Shown here one piece after another: positions 50,663 through 59,822 of a stretch of DNA of 64,000 nt. The stretch is taken from NCBI RefSeq assembly GCF_017599305.1, contig NZ_JAGFWR010000010.1:124001-188000 (forward strand), read 5' to 3'. This DNA comes from Micromonospora antibiotica. Lineage in GTDB: Bacteria > Actinomycetota > Actinomycetes > Mycobacteriales > Micromonosporaceae. The number at the start of each line of letters is the position of its first letter. Position 1 is the first letter of the stretch. Position numbers and translations under genes: made by a program. The notes beneath the pieces were generated by a model. The model saw nothing but the letters and a program-made list of their open reading frames with translations. It made no database searches and had not been told where the DNA came from.

Positions 50663-51898
50663 TCACTGCGGGCGGGACAGCCAGCCGGACGGCCGGGCGA
50701 TGATCCGGCGGACGACCGAACCGGCCCCGCCGACGGCGGCGGATTCGGCCCCGAGCGCCGCCGGGCGGACCGTCACCGGGGACCAGCCGCTGGTGAGCAC
50801 CCGGTCGTCGAGTTCGGCCAGCACCGGTGGGCACAGCCACGGCGCGAGGGTCGCGTATCCGCCGCCGAGCACGACGGTGTCCAGGTCGAGCAGGTTCACC
50901 ACCCCGGCGACGGCGACCCCGAGGGCGGTGCCGGCGGCGTTCAGCGCGGCGAGCGCGGCCGGGTCACCGGAGCAGGCCAGGTCGGCCAGCCGGCGGGCGG
51001 CGGTGTCGGCGGGCAGGTCCGCGCCCGCCAGCCCGGCCGCGGCCAGCACGGACTCCTGCCCGGCGTACGTCTCCAGGCAGCCCCGGGCACCGCAGCGGCA
51101 GGTGGGACCACCCGGATCGACAGGTACGTGGCCCAACTCGCCGCTCCAGCCCCGGGAACCCCGGAACAGCGCCCCGTCGAGCACGATCCCGGCACCGATG
51201 CCGATCTCGCCGGAGACGTGCAGGAAGCTCTGTGGGCCGCCGGGGCGGGCGTGCAGTTCGCCGAGCGCGGCGAGGTTCGCCTCGTTCTCCACCACCAGTG
51301 GGGGCACCCCGTCGACCGGGTCGGTGAGGGCGGGGTGACCGGCGAGCAGGGCCGGCACGTCCACGTCCCGCCAGCCGAGGTTGGGGGCGAGTCGGACCAG
51401 GCCCCGCGCGTCGACCAGCCCCGGCACGGCCAGGGCCGCCCCGGCCAGGCCGAGTCCGGCGTCGTCGGCGACGGTACGCGCCCGGCGGGCCAGGGCGACC
51501 AGGGCGGTGAGCGCGTCGGCGGGGGAGAGGGGCCGCAGGTCGATCCGGCGTACCTCGTGGTGCCGGACGGCGCCGGTGAGGTCGACCACGCAAGCTGCGA
51601 GGTAGTCGACGTTGACCTCCAGGCCGAGCCCGGCCGGGCCGGTGTCGCCGAGCAGCAGCCCTCGGGCGGGCCGGCCGGCTCCGGTGCGGGGCGCGGGATC
51701 GGCCTCGGTGACCAGCCGGCCGGCGATCAGGTCGTCGACGACCGCGGACACGGTGGCCCGGGTCAGGCCGGTGTCGGCGGCGATCTCGGCCCGGGAGGGT
51801 GGCCGGTCGGTGTCGGCGATCCGCCGCAGCACCACGGCGAGGTTGAGTTCGCGCAGGCTTCCCTGGCGGACCGCGCCGACGGTCCGGGTCTCGGTCAC
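50663..51898 (-). CDS. xylR: ROK-family repressor of the xylose genes
   Basis: A 411-residue ROK repressor: an N-terminal winged helix (~20-75; SRAEIAADTGLTRATVSAVVDDLI) and a sugar-kinase-like ROK domain with GGPTCRCGARGCLETYAG, whose cysteines bind zinc. Xylose-type ROK repressors shut off xylA-xylB and release DNA on binding xylose. It is divergent from xylA, and the palindrome at 51925-51947 lies between them. I chose GTG 51898 (TETRTVGAVRQG follows); an ATG 27 bases earlier falls at the edge of the palindrome without a ribosome site. The assignment rests on the neighbours plus domains. Confidence 0.87.
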   Translation of the reverse strand: MTETRTVGAVRQGSLRELNLAVVLRRIADTDRPPSRAEIAADTGLTRATVSAVVDDLIAGRLVTEADPAPRTGAGRPARGLLLGDTGPAGLGLEVNVDYLAACVVDLTGAVRHHEVRRIDLRPLSPADALTALVALARRARTVADDAGLGLAGAALAVPGLVDARGLVRLAPNLGWRDVDVPALLAGHPALTDPVDGVPPLVVENEANLAALGELHARPGGPQSFLHVSGEIGIGAGIVLDGALFRGSRGWSGELGHVPVDPGGPTCRCGARGCLETYAGQESVLAAAGLAGADLPADTAARRLADLACSGDPAALAALNAAGTALGVAVAGVVNLLDLDTVVLGGGYATLAPWLCPPVLAELDDRVLTSGWSPVTVRPAALGAESAAVGGAGSVVRRIIARPSGWLSRPQ

Positions 51899-51924
51899 CC
51901 CTTGACAGTGCCACAGCACGGCCA

Positions 51925-51947
51925 TTTAATTCAACCACTGAACAAAT
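51925..51947. promoter_or_regulatory. Operator-like palindrome between xylR and xylA
   Basis: TTTAATTCA and TGAACAAAT flank ACCAC, giving an imperfect palindrome in the only AT-rich island of this region. It lies 27 bases upstream of xylR and 52 bases upstream of xylA, the position expected for a ROK operator controlling both. Confidence 0.7.
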
Positions 51948-51998
51948 TGCGGGCGACACACCCACCGCCACCACCATCATCCCCACCGGAGGTCTGCC

Positions 51999-53186
51999 AT
52001 GGCACCCCGTCCCACCCCCGCCGACAAGTTCTCCTTCGGGCTCTGGACGGTGGGCTGGCAGGCCCGTGACCCGTTCGGCGACGCCACCCGCCCCGAGCTG
52101 GACGCCGTCGAGGCCGTGCACCGGCTCGCCGAGCTGGGCGCGTACGGCATCACCTTCCACGACGACGACCTGATCCCGTTCGGTGCCGACAACGCCGCCC
52201 GGGAGGCCCAGCTCGCCCGGTTCCGCAAGGCCCTCGACGAGACCGGGCTGGTCGTGCCGATGGTCACCACCAACCTCTTCACCCACCCGGTGTTCAAGGA
52301 CGGCGGTTTCACCAGCAACGACCGTGACGTGCGGCGCTACGCGCTGCGTAAGGTGCTGCGCAACGTCGACCTCGCCGCCGACCTGGGTGCCAAGACCTTC
52401 GTCATGTGGGGCGGCCGGGAGGGCTCCGAGTACGACGTGGCCAAGGACATCCGGGCCGCGCTGGACCGCTACCGCGAGGCCGTCGACGTGCTCTGCCAGT
52501 ACGTCGTCGACCAGGGCTACGACCTGCGGTTCGCCATCGAGCCCAAGCCGAACGAGCCGCGCGGCGACATCCTGCTGCCCACCGTCGGGCACGCGCTGGC
52601 GTTCATCTCCGAGCTGGCCCGCCCCGAGATGGTCGGCCTCAACCCGGAGGTCGGCCACGAGCAGATGGCCGGCCTCAACTACGCCCACGGCATCGCCCAG
52701 GCGCTCTGGCAGGGCAAGCTGTTCCACCTCGACCTCAACGGCCAGCGCGGCATCAAGTACGACCAGGACCTGGTCTTCGGCCACGGCGACCTGATGAACG
52801 CGTTCGCCCTGGTCGACCTGCTGGAGAACGGCGGCCCCAACGGTGGCCCGGCGTACGACGGCCCGCGGCACTTCGACTACAAGCCCTCCCGCACCGAGGA
52901 CATCGCCGGGGTGTGGGCGTCGGCCGAGGCCAACATGGCGACCTACCTGCTGCTCAAGGAGCGGGCGGCGGCGTTCCGGGCCGACCCGGAGGTCGTCGAG
53001 GCGCTCGCCGCCAGCAAGGTCGGCGAGCTGGCCAGCCCGACGCTGGGCGACGGTGAGGGCTACGCCGGGCTGCTCGCCGACCGGTCCGCGTTCGAGGAGT
53101 TCGACGTGGACGCGACGGCCGCGAAGGGCTTCGGCTTCGTCCGGCTCAACCAGCTCGCCGTCGAGCACCTGCTCGGCGCGCGCTGA
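51999..53186 (+). CDS. xylA: Xylose isomerase
   Basis: A 395-residue TIM-barrel enzyme converting xylose to xylulose (and glucose to fructose). It is the class I actinobacterial type of normal length. Motifs include WTVGWQARDPFGD at the start, the active-site His in ITFHDDDL, the metal ligand Glu in IEPKPNEPRGD and NPEVGHEQMAGL. Two divalent metals are needed. CCGGAGG lies 6 bases before ATG 51999. It is followed by xylB after 11 bases and controlled by the divergent ROK repressor. Confidence 0.97.
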   Translation: MAPRPTPADKFSFGLWTVGWQARDPFGDATRPELDAVEAVHRLAELGAYGITFHDDDLIPFGADNAAREAQLARFRKALDETGLVVPMVTTNLFTHPVFKDGGFTSNDRDVRRYALRKVLRNVDLAADLGAKTFVMWGGREGSEYDVAKDIRAALDRYREAVDVLCQYVVDQGYDLRFAIEPKPNEPRGDILLPTVGHALAFISELARPEMVGLNPEVGHEQMAGLNYAHGIAQALWQGKLFHLDLNGQRGIKYDQDLVFGHGDLMNAFALVDLLENGGPNGGPAYDGPRHFDYKPSRTEDIAGVWASAEANMATYLLLKERAAAFRADPEVVEALAASKVGELASPTLGDGEGYAGLLADRSAFEEFDVDATAAKGFGFVRLNQLAVEHLLGAR

Positions 53187-53197
53187 GGCGGCCCGGC

Positions 53198-54685
53198 ATG
53201 CCGCTCGTCGCCGGGGTGGACTCGTCCACCCAGTCCTGCAAGGTGGTGATCCGGGACGCGGAGACCGGCGCGCTGGTCCGGGAGGGCCGCGCGCCGCACC
53301 CGGACGGCACCGAGGTCGACCCACGGGCCTGGTGGGATGCCCTGCTGGCCGCCGTCGAGGCGGCCGGCGGGCTGGCCGACGTGGCGGCCGTGGCGGTCGC
53401 CGGCCAGCAGCACGGCATGGTCTGCCTGGACGAGGCGGGCGAGGTGGTCCGGCCGGCGCTGCTGTGGAACGACACCCGGTCCGCCGACGCGGCCCGGGAC
53501 CTGATCGCCGAGGCCGGCGGCGGGGAGACCGGCCGCCGGTTCTGGGCCGACGCGGTGGGGCTGGTCCCGGTGGCCAGCTTCACCGCCACCAAGCTGCGCT
53601 GGCTGGCCCGGCACGAGCCGGAGCACGCCGCCCGGGTCGCCGCCGTCTGCCTGCCGCACGACTGGCTGACCTGGCGGTTGGCGGGCGCCCCCGGCCTGGC
53701 GGCGCTGCGCACCGACCGGGGTGACGCCAGCGGCACCGGCTACTGGTCACCGGCCACCGGGCAGTACCGACCCGACCTGCTGGAACAGGCGTTCGGTCGG
53801 GTCGTCGAGGTGCCCACGGTGCTCGGCCCGGCCGAGCAGGCCGGGGTGCTCGACCCGGGCGTGCTGGGCGGTGCCGCCGGCCGGCCCGACGGCGCTGCGG
53901 GCTCGCCCGTGCCGGGCGGGGACGTCCTGCTCGGCCCCGGCACCGGGGACAACGCCGCCGCCGCGCTGGGCGTGGGCGCGGGTCCGGGCGACGTGGTCGT
54001 CTCGATCGGCACCTCCGGCACCGTCTTCGCGGTGGCGGACACCCCCGCCGCCGACGCCGGGGGCGCGGTGGCCGGCTTCGCCGACGCCACCGGCCGGTTC
54101 CTGCCGCTGGTCTGCACGCTCAACGCGGCCCGGGTGCTCGACTCGGCGGCGACGCTGCTCGGCGTCGACCTCGACGCGTTGTCCGAGTTGGCGTTGAGCG
54201 CCCCACCCGGGGCGGACGGCCTGGTCATGGTGCCCTACCTGGAGGGGGAGCGGACCCCGGACCGGCCCACCGCCACCGGCTCGGTGCATGGCCTCACCCT
54301 GCGCACCGCCACCCCGGCCCACCTGGCCCGGGCGGCGGTCGAGGGGATGCTCTGCGCGTTGGCCGACGGCCTCGACGCGCTGGTCGCCCAGGGGGCCACG
54401 GTCGAACGGGTGATCCTGGTCGGTGGCGGGGCCCGCTCGGCGGCGGTCCGCCGGATCGCGCCGCAGGTCTTCGGTCGCCCGGTGCTGGTGCCCCCGCCCG
54501 GGGAGTACGTCGCCGACGGCGCGGCCCGCCAGGCCGCCTGGCTCGCCCTGGGTGGCGCGACCCCGCCCACCTGGGCGCCGAAGGACACCGAGGAGTACGC
54601 GGCGGAGCCCGTCCCCGCCATCCGGCAGCGGTACGCCGAGGCCCGCGACCACACCCTCGACCGGGTGGCCGCGACCGGGGAGTGA
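53198..54685 (+). CDS. xylB: Xylulokinase
   Basis: A 495-residue FGGY-family kinase that phosphorylates xylulose to xylulose 5-phosphate for the pentose phosphate pathway. The N-terminal ATP-phosphate motif is GVDSSTQSCKVV. AGQQHGMV and LLWNDTRS hold the sugar, and the C-terminal GGGARSAAVRRI and ADGAARQAAW regions complete the ATP site. Catalytic Asp is in RGDASGTG/HDWLTWR-type context. The start at 53198 lies 11 bases past the xylA stop, so the two are one operon. Length is normal and no breaks are seen. Confidence 0.95.
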   Translation: MPLVAGVDSSTQSCKVVIRDAETGALVREGRAPHPDGTEVDPRAWWDALLAAVEAAGGLADVAAVAVAGQQHGMVCLDEAGEVVRPALLWNDTRSADAARDLIAEAGGGETGRRFWADAVGLVPVASFTATKLRWLARHEPEHAARVAAVCLPHDWLTWRLAGAPGLAALRTDRGDASGTGYWSPATGQYRPDLLEQAFGRVVEVPTVLGPAEQAGVLDPGVLGGAAGRPDGAAGSPVPGGDVLLGPGTGDNAAAALGVGAGPGDVVVSIGTSGTVFAVADTPAADAGGAVAGFADATGRFLPLVCTLNAARVLDSAATLLGVDLDALSELALSAPPGADGLVMVPYLEGERTPDRPTATGSVHGLTLRTATPAHLARAAVEGMLCALADGLDALVAQGATVERVILVGGGARSAAVRRIAPQVFGRPVLVPPPGEYVADGAARQAAWLALGGATPPTWAPKDTEEYAAEPVPAIRQRYAEARDHTLDRVAATGE

Positions 54686-54709
54686 TCCACCCGACCGGCG
54701 ACGTCGACC

Positions 54710-54775
54710 GGTGACCGGCGCACGGGGGCCGGTCACCGGTCGACGACCGGGTCCCCCGTGGTCCTGCCGGTCACC
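54710..54775. terminator. Hairpin terminator after xylAB
   Basis: GGTGACCGGC (54710-54719) pairs with GCCGGTCACC (54766-54775) and CACGGGGG (54721-54728) with CCCCCGTG (54753-54760), enclosing a further self-complementary centre. It begins 24 bases after the xylB stop. Confidence 0.75.
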
Positions 54776-54892
54776 TCCGACGAGGGCCCGGCCGCCCGTC
54801 GGGCGTGGTGATCCCGCAGGGACGGGGTCGGCGGTGCCGCCCCGGCGGGGGTGCCCGTCGGGCCGGGGGACCCACCTGGTTGGCTGCCGGAC

Positions 54893-56305
54893 ATGACCGG
54901 CAGCAGGATGCCCCGGCGCGGAAACACGGCGCACCGCCTCTACAGCGTCGTGGTGTTCGTGGTGCTCGCCTCGCTGGACAACGTGGCGATCGGCCTGGTG
55001 CCCCCGCTGTACGGGCCGATCTCCGGGGCGCTGGGGGTGCCGCAGCGGATGCTCGGCCTGGTCACGGCGGTGAGCTTCCTGGTCAGCGCGGTCGCAGCGG
55101 TGGCCTGGGCGTACGTCGGCGACCGGACCAACCGCAAGCCACTGCTGATGGTGGGCACACTGGTCTGGGCGGCCGGCAGCGGCGGCAGCGCGTTCGCCAC
55201 CGGCTTCCCGACGTTCCTCGCCGCGCAACTGGTCGCCGCGGTCGGGTTGGGCGCGGTCGGCTCGGTCGGGTTCTCTGTGGTGACCGACCTGATCTCCCCG
55301 CGTCGCCGGGGGCTGGTGATGAGCTTCTGGGGGCTGTCCCAGGGGGTCGGCACCCTGGCCGGCACGCTCACCGGCGGGCTGCTCGGCGCGACCGACTGGC
55401 GACGCCCGTTCCTGCTGCTCACCGTGGTCGGTCTGGCCGCCACGGTGGCCTACCTGCTGACGTACGACATCCGGCGCGGGCAGAGCGAACCGGAGCTCGC
55501 CGGGGCGATCGAAGCGGGCGTCGAGTACGACTACCGGATCACCCGGGCCGACCTGCCGCGCATCCTGGGCCGGCGGACCAACCGCTGGCTGATCATGCAG
55601 GGCCTCACCGCGCAGGCGGCGTTCGGCTCGCTGGTGTGGCTGCCGGTGCTGTTCGCCGAGCGGGCGCAGGGGCAGGGCTACTCGGCGGCGACGGCGGTCG
55701 TGGTGGGCAGCGTCTTCGCCACCCTGTTCCAGCTCGGCGGGGTGTTCTCCATCGTCGGCGGGCTGGCCGGGGACGCGCTGCAACGGCGTACCCCCCGGGG
55801 GCGGGCCCTGGTCGCGGCGGTCGGCATCCTCGCGGCGCTGCCGTTCTACCTGGTGCTGTTCTTCGTGCCGATCCGGATCGACGTGCCCGACGGCGGCGGC
55901 ACCGGCGCGGTGGTGGGTGCGGTGCTGGCCAGCGTGGTGACCGAGCCGACGGTCGGGCTGAGCCTGCTGACGGCCCTGGTGGCGTTGGCGCTGACCTCGG
56001 CGAACTCGCCGAACTGGTTCGCCCTGATCGCCGACGTCAACCCGCCGGAGCACCGGGGCACCGTCTACAGCCTGGGTAACCTCGTCAACGGGGTCGGCCG
56101 GGCAGCCGGCAACGGGCTGGTCGGAGCGGCCTTCCACGCGTTGCGGGTGGCCTTCCCGCCGCCGTTGAACTACGCGGTCGGGCTCGCCGCGTTCCAGCTC
56201 TTCTTCATCCCCACCGGGCTGATGTACTGGCTGGCCTCGCGCACCTCACCCCGCGACATCACCGCGGTCCGCGACCTGTTGCACGATCGCGCCGCCCGCC
56301 GCTGA
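54893..56305 (+). CDS. MFS transporter
   Basis: A 470-residue major-facilitator protein with 11-12 spans. The loop 2-3 signature reads AYVGDRTNRKPLL, close to the family's GxLaDRxGRrk, and a long central cytoplasmic loop (~195-240; DIRRGQSEPELAG) divides the two halves. The Spns/sphingolipid-like and sugar-phosphate-like branches look similar, and the cargo cannot be named. The start is uncertain: ATG 54893, 15 bases later ATG 54908, or an upstream ATG at 54851 all lack a clear ribosome site. It follows the xyl operon beyond the hairpin terminator, so it is probably separately expressed. Confidence 0.85.
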   Translation: MTGSRMPRRGNTAHRLYSVVVFVVLASLDNVAIGLVPPLYGPISGALGVPQRMLGLVTAVSFLVSAVAAVAWAYVGDRTNRKPLLMVGTLVWAAGSGGSAFATGFPTFLAAQLVAAVGLGAVGSVGFSVVTDLISPRRRGLVMSFWGLSQGVGTLAGTLTGGLLGATDWRRPFLLLTVVGLAATVAYLLTYDIRRGQSEPELAGAIEAGVEYDYRITRADLPRILGRRTNRWLIMQGLTAQAAFGSLVWLPVLFAERAQGQGYSAATAVVVGSVFATLFQLGGVFSIVGGLAGDALQRRTPRGRALVAAVGILAALPFYLVLFFVPIRIDVPDGGGTGAVVGAVLASVVTEPTVGLSLLTALVALALTSANSPNWFALIADVNPPEHRGTVYSLGNLVNGVGRAAGNGLVGAAFHALRVAFPPPLNYAVGLAAFQLFFIPTGLMYWLASRTSPRDITAVRDLLHDRAARR

Positions 56306-56956
56306 CCTGCCTACCGGGGCCTGCCTGGCGGGGTCCGCCTACCGGGGCCTGCCTGCCGGGGCCGGGTCGCGGAGGTGGGGTCGCGGAGGCGGGGCGGTCC
56401 GGCCGCCTCCGGCTTAGCTGGGCACGGTCGGACCGCTCGCGTGTGGTCGGGCCCGGTCGCGCTGTTCGGGTGTGGGCGGGCCGGTCGCGCGGCTCGCGCG
56501 TGGTCCGCGCCGTTCGGGTGTGGGCGGGAACGGGCCGTGTCGCTCCCGCTCGGTCGGACCGGGCAGGTACACCCCGTCGCGTCCTTTCGAGCTGATGACG
56601 TTGACGGATCACCAGCCAGCCCGAACGCGTCGCCGTCCGTGGCCCGTCGTCGTGCCTGAGAGACCGGTGCGGGCGGGACGGGACTTCCCGGCCGATCGGC
56701 TTGGGGCGGGCCTTCCGCCGCAGAGCTGCTGTCGTCACTTTGGTGGGTGCATGTCATCCGGGTCGGTGAGTCGCTGACGTCATCAGCTCGAAAGGACGCG
56801 ACCGGCAGTACCCGGGCCCCGGTCCCGTCCCGCCCGGCAGGTGTCACCGGTGAGCCCGAGCGCCGGGCACCGCCGGGGAACTGCGCCGCCCGAGCGCCGG
56901 GCACCGCCGGGCGTTGCACCAACGGTGGATGCAGCGCCCGGCGGTGCCGGAGTGGG
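56306..56956. mobile_element. Inverted-repeat element (MITE-like) in a gene-free stretch
   Basis: The gap between MFS and GH13 genes has no supported gene. Perfect 26-bp arms lie at 56576-56601 (GTCGCGTCCTTTCGAGCTGA onward) and 56777-56802, and imperfect pairing extends each arm to about 47 bp (56566-56614 and 56764-56812). The 175 bases between have no gene, so a non-autonomous transposon or paired regulatory motif is possible; no target duplication is clear. To the left lie short repeats (GCCTACCGGGGCCTGCCT twice; CGTTCGGGTGTGGGCGGG twice); to the right a ~33-bp direct repeat around GAGCGCCGGGCACCGCCGGG. Confidence 0.5.
56901..56947. terminator. Perfect 13-bp hairpin after the glucosidase operon
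   Basis: GCACCGCCGGGCG (56901-56913) pairs exactly with CGCCCGGCGGTGC (56935-56947), with a partly paired loop. It lies 9 bases beyond the stop codon of the GH13 gene on the minus strand, the last gene of the sugar operon. Confidence 0.8.
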
Positions 56957-58597
56957 TCAGGAGTGCCGGACCCAGACCGTGACGTCGGTGGGAACCCGGC
57001 CGTCAGCGTCCAGCGGCGCGCTGCTGTGCAGCAGCTCCCCGGCCGGCGGCGGCACCGCGGCCGTGCCGAAGTTGGTCAGCACGGTCAGCCCGGCGTTGCG
57101 GAAGATCAGCGTCTCGTCGCCGGAGGAGAGCCACTCCAGGGTGCCCCTACCCAGGCCGTGCTCGCGGCGCAGCCGCAACGCGGTCCGGTACGTCTCGTAC
57201 GTCGAACCGGCCACCCCCTGCTGCCGGTCCAGGGCGTACTCGGCCCACAGCGGCGGTTGCGGCAGCCAGCTGGCGTCGGTCGGGCCGAAGCCGTACGACG
57301 GGGCGTCGGCCTCCCACGGGATCGGCACCCGGCAGCCGTCCCGGCCCCGCTGGGTGTGGCCGCTGCGCTCCCAGGTCGGGTCCTGCCGGGCCTCGTCGGG
57401 CAGCGTGGTGTGCTCCGGCAGCCCCAACTCCTCGCCCTGGAAGAGGTAGGCCGAGCCGGGCAGGGCCAGCATCAGCAGGGTGGCCGCCCTTGCCCGGCGC
57501 AGGCCCAGCGCGGCGTCCGGCTGGGGGTCGCCGATGCCGATGCCGTTGGGTCGGCCGCCCTGGGCGGACAGGCCCATCCGGGAGGCGTGCCGGATGACGT
57601 CGTGGTTGGACAGCACCCAGGTGGTGGGGGCGCCGACGGCATCGGTGGCCTCCAGCGAGCGGGTGATCACCGCGTACTGGGCGGGGGCCGTCCAGGCGGC
57701 GAGCAGGTACTCGAAGTTGAACGCCTGGTGCATCTCGTCGGGGCGGACGTAGCGGGCGATCCGTTCGGCCGGCTCCACCCACGCCTCGGCGACCAGGATC
57801 CGCGCGCCGTCGTAGGAGTCGAGCACCTGCCGCCAGTCCCGGTAGATCTCGTGGACGCCGTCCTGGTCCCACATGGGTGGGCGCGGCTTGTCCGCCTCGT
57901 TGCCGGAGAGGATCTCCTGCGGCTCCTCCCAGTTGGCCAGGTCGGCCTGCTTGATCAGGCCGTGCGCCACGTCCACCCGGAAACCGTCGACCCCCCGGTC
58001 CAGCCAGAACCGGAGCACGTCCAGGAACTCGGCGCGGATCTCCGGGTTGTCCCAGTTGAGGTCGGGCTGGGCGGTGTCGAACAGGTGCAGGTACCACTGG
58101 CCGGGCCGGCCGTCGGGCTCGACGAGCCGGGTCCAGGCGGGGCCACCGAAGACGCTCTGCCAGTCGTTGGGCGGCGTCGCGCCGTCCGGGCCGAGGCCGT
58201 CGCGGAAGACGTACCGGGCCCGCTCGGGGCTGCCGGGGGCGGCGGTGACGGCGGCCCGGAACCAGCGGTGCGCCGACGAGGTGTGGTTGGGCACCAGGTC
58301 GACGATCACCTTGAGGCCCTTCGCGCGGGCCTCGGCGATCAGCGCGTCGGCGTCGGCCAGGCTCCCGAACAGCGGGTCGACGTCGCGGTAGTCGGCGACG
58401 TCGTAGCCCGCGTCGGCCTGCGGCGACGGGTAGAACGGCGACAGCCAGACGGCGTCGACACCCAGCTCGGCCAGGTGCCCGAGCCGGGCGGTGATGCCGG
58501 GCAGGTCACCGATGCCGTCGCCGTCGGAGTCGGCGAAGGACCGTGGGTAGATCTGGTAGATGACGGCTTCGGTCCACCATCCGTGGGCCACGCCCAT
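56957..58597 (-). CDS. GH13 alpha-glucosidase / oligo-1,6-glucosidase
   Basis: A 546-residue cytoplasmic GH13 enzyme (no signal peptide) of usual length. The catalytic set is present: nucleophile Asp in GFRVDVAHG, acid Glu in ILVAEAW, and the transition-state Asp in VLSNHD; region I reads DLVPNHTS. It hydrolyses short alpha-glucosides such as maltose, sucrose or isomaltose brought in by the linked transporter. It is the last gene of a five-gene unit (binding protein, two permeases, LacI regulator, glucosidase). The exact linkage preference cannot be told. The ATG at 58597 begins MGVAHGWWTEAVIYQIYPRS, the normal first strand. Confidence 0.92.
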   Translation of the reverse strand: MGVAHGWWTEAVIYQIYPRSFADSDGDGIGDLPGITARLGHLAELGVDAVWLSPFYPSPQADAGYDVADYRDVDPLFGSLADADALIAEARAKGLKVIVDLVPNHTSSAHRWFRAAVTAAPGSPERARYVFRDGLGPDGATPPNDWQSVFGGPAWTRLVEPDGRPGQWYLHLFDTAQPDLNWDNPEIRAEFLDVLRFWLDRGVDGFRVDVAHGLIKQADLANWEEPQEILSGNEADKPRPPMWDQDGVHEIYRDWRQVLDSYDGARILVAEAWVEPAERIARYVRPDEMHQAFNFEYLLAAWTAPAQYAVITRSLEATDAVGAPTTWVLSNHDVIRHASRMGLSAQGGRPNGIGIGDPQPDAALGLRRARAATLLMLALPGSAYLFQGEELGLPEHTTLPDEARQDPTWERSGHTQRGRDGCRVPIPWEADAPSYGFGPTDASWLPQPPLWAEYALDRQQGVAGSTYETYRTALRLRREHGLGRGTLEWLSSGDETLIFRNAGLTVLTNFGTAAVPPPAGELLHSSAPLDADGRVPTDVTVWVRHS

Positions 58598-58679
58598 GGA
58601 CTGGTCCTGCTGCCTCGCGTCGGTGTTCAGAGCCTTCTCCCTGTGTCGAACGTGCCGTGCCGTGCGGGGGTGAATCCGT

Positions 58680-59753
58680 TCAGTGTGCCCGGGGAGGGGC
58701 GGTCGATTCCCGTACCACCAGCCGAGTGGGCAGGATCACCGGCGGCATCGGCGTGGTGCCGTCGCCGCCGGCCCCGCGGGGAGCCGGCACCCGTCCGGCG
58801 TACGGCTCGACGGTGCCGGTGCCCAGCGGATCGAGCAGCAACCGGGCGGCGAGGCGGCCCTGCTCGGCGGCGGGCTGGGCGATGGTGCTCAGCCCGAGCA
58901 CGCCGGACAGGTCGTGGTCGTCCACGCCGATCACGCTGACGTCCTGCGGCACCCGCAACCCGGCGTCGCGCAGCGCGGTCATCGCGCCCATCGCGATCTC
59001 GTCGCAGGCGGCGAAGATCGCCGTGGGTGGTTCGCCCCGGGCCAGCAGTTCGACGGTGGCCTGGTTGCCGCCGTCGATGGTGAACTGTGACTCCATGTCC
59101 AGGCTGGGATCGGGGCGCAGACCCGCGCGGCGCAGCGCCTCCCGGTAGCCCCGACGACGGTCGGTGTGGGTGGTGAAGGCCAACTCGTCGGTCGGGTCGC
59201 CGGAGATGTGGGCGATCCGTCGGTGGCCCAGGTCGAGCAGGTGCCGGGTGGCGGTCCGGGCCGCCGCGACGTCGTCGATCCGGACGCAGGGCCAACCCGG
59301 CACCGTGCTGCCGGAGCTGATGGTGATGCCGGGCAGGTCCAGCTCGGCCAGGGCGGTCAGGTCGGCCGGCCGCAGCGGGGTGGCGACCAGCACGATCGCG
59401 TCGACCCGCTTGTGCAGGTTGGCGGTGCGCAGCACCCGCTGCCGCACCTGCTCCCGCCCGCCGAGGTTGTAGAGCAGCAGGTCGTAACCGGAGTCGTGGA
59501 GGAACTCCTCGACCGCCTCGACGACGGTGCCGAAGAACCAGCGGGTGATCCGGGGGACCACCACGGCGACGGTGCCGGTCCGGCCGCCGGCCAGTCGGGA
59601 GGCGCTCGGCGACACCGCGTACTGGAGCTGTTCGGCGGCGGCGAGCACCCGGCGGCGCGTCGCGGCCGACACCGTCGGCAGGCCGCGCAACGCCCGTGAG
59701 ACGGTGGCGGTGGAGACCCCGGCCAGCCGGGCCACGTCGTCGATCCTGGTCAC
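58680..59753 (-). CDS. LacI-family regulator of the alpha-glucoside operon
   Basis: A 357-residue LacI/GalR repressor: helix-turn-helix and hinge (~1-55; IDDVARLAGVSTATVSRALRG) and a periplasmic-binding-type effector domain (~60-330). The GTG at 59753 starts the family's short TRIDDVA lead. It is encoded between the second permease and the glucosidase and in the same direction, so it probably represses its own operon; the palindrome at 63327-63342, close to the LacI consensus, is its likely target. Effector: an alpha-glucoside such as maltose or a breakdown product (inference). Confidence 0.92.
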   Translation of the reverse strand: MTRIDDVARLAGVSTATVSRALRGLPTVSAATRRRVLAAAEQLQYAVSPSASRLAGGRTGTVAVVVPRITRWFFGTVVEAVEEFLHDSGYDLLLYNLGGREQVRQRVLRTANLHKRVDAIVLVATPLRPADLTALAELDLPGITISSGSTVPGWPCVRIDDVAAARTATRHLLDLGHRRIAHISGDPTDELAFTTHTDRRRGYREALRRAGLRPDPSLDMESQFTIDGGNQATVELLARGEPPTAIFAACDEIAMGAMTALRDAGLRVPQDVSVIGVDDHDLSGVLGLSTIAQPAAEQGRLAARLLLDPLGTGTVEPYAGRVPAPRGAGGDGTTPMPPVILPTRLVVRESTAPPRAH

Positions 59754-59822
59754 GCTGTGGTTCCCCCGCTCCGCGCCGCCCTCCGCCGCCGCCCGGTGCT
59801 GCCGGGCGGCGGCGAACGGACC

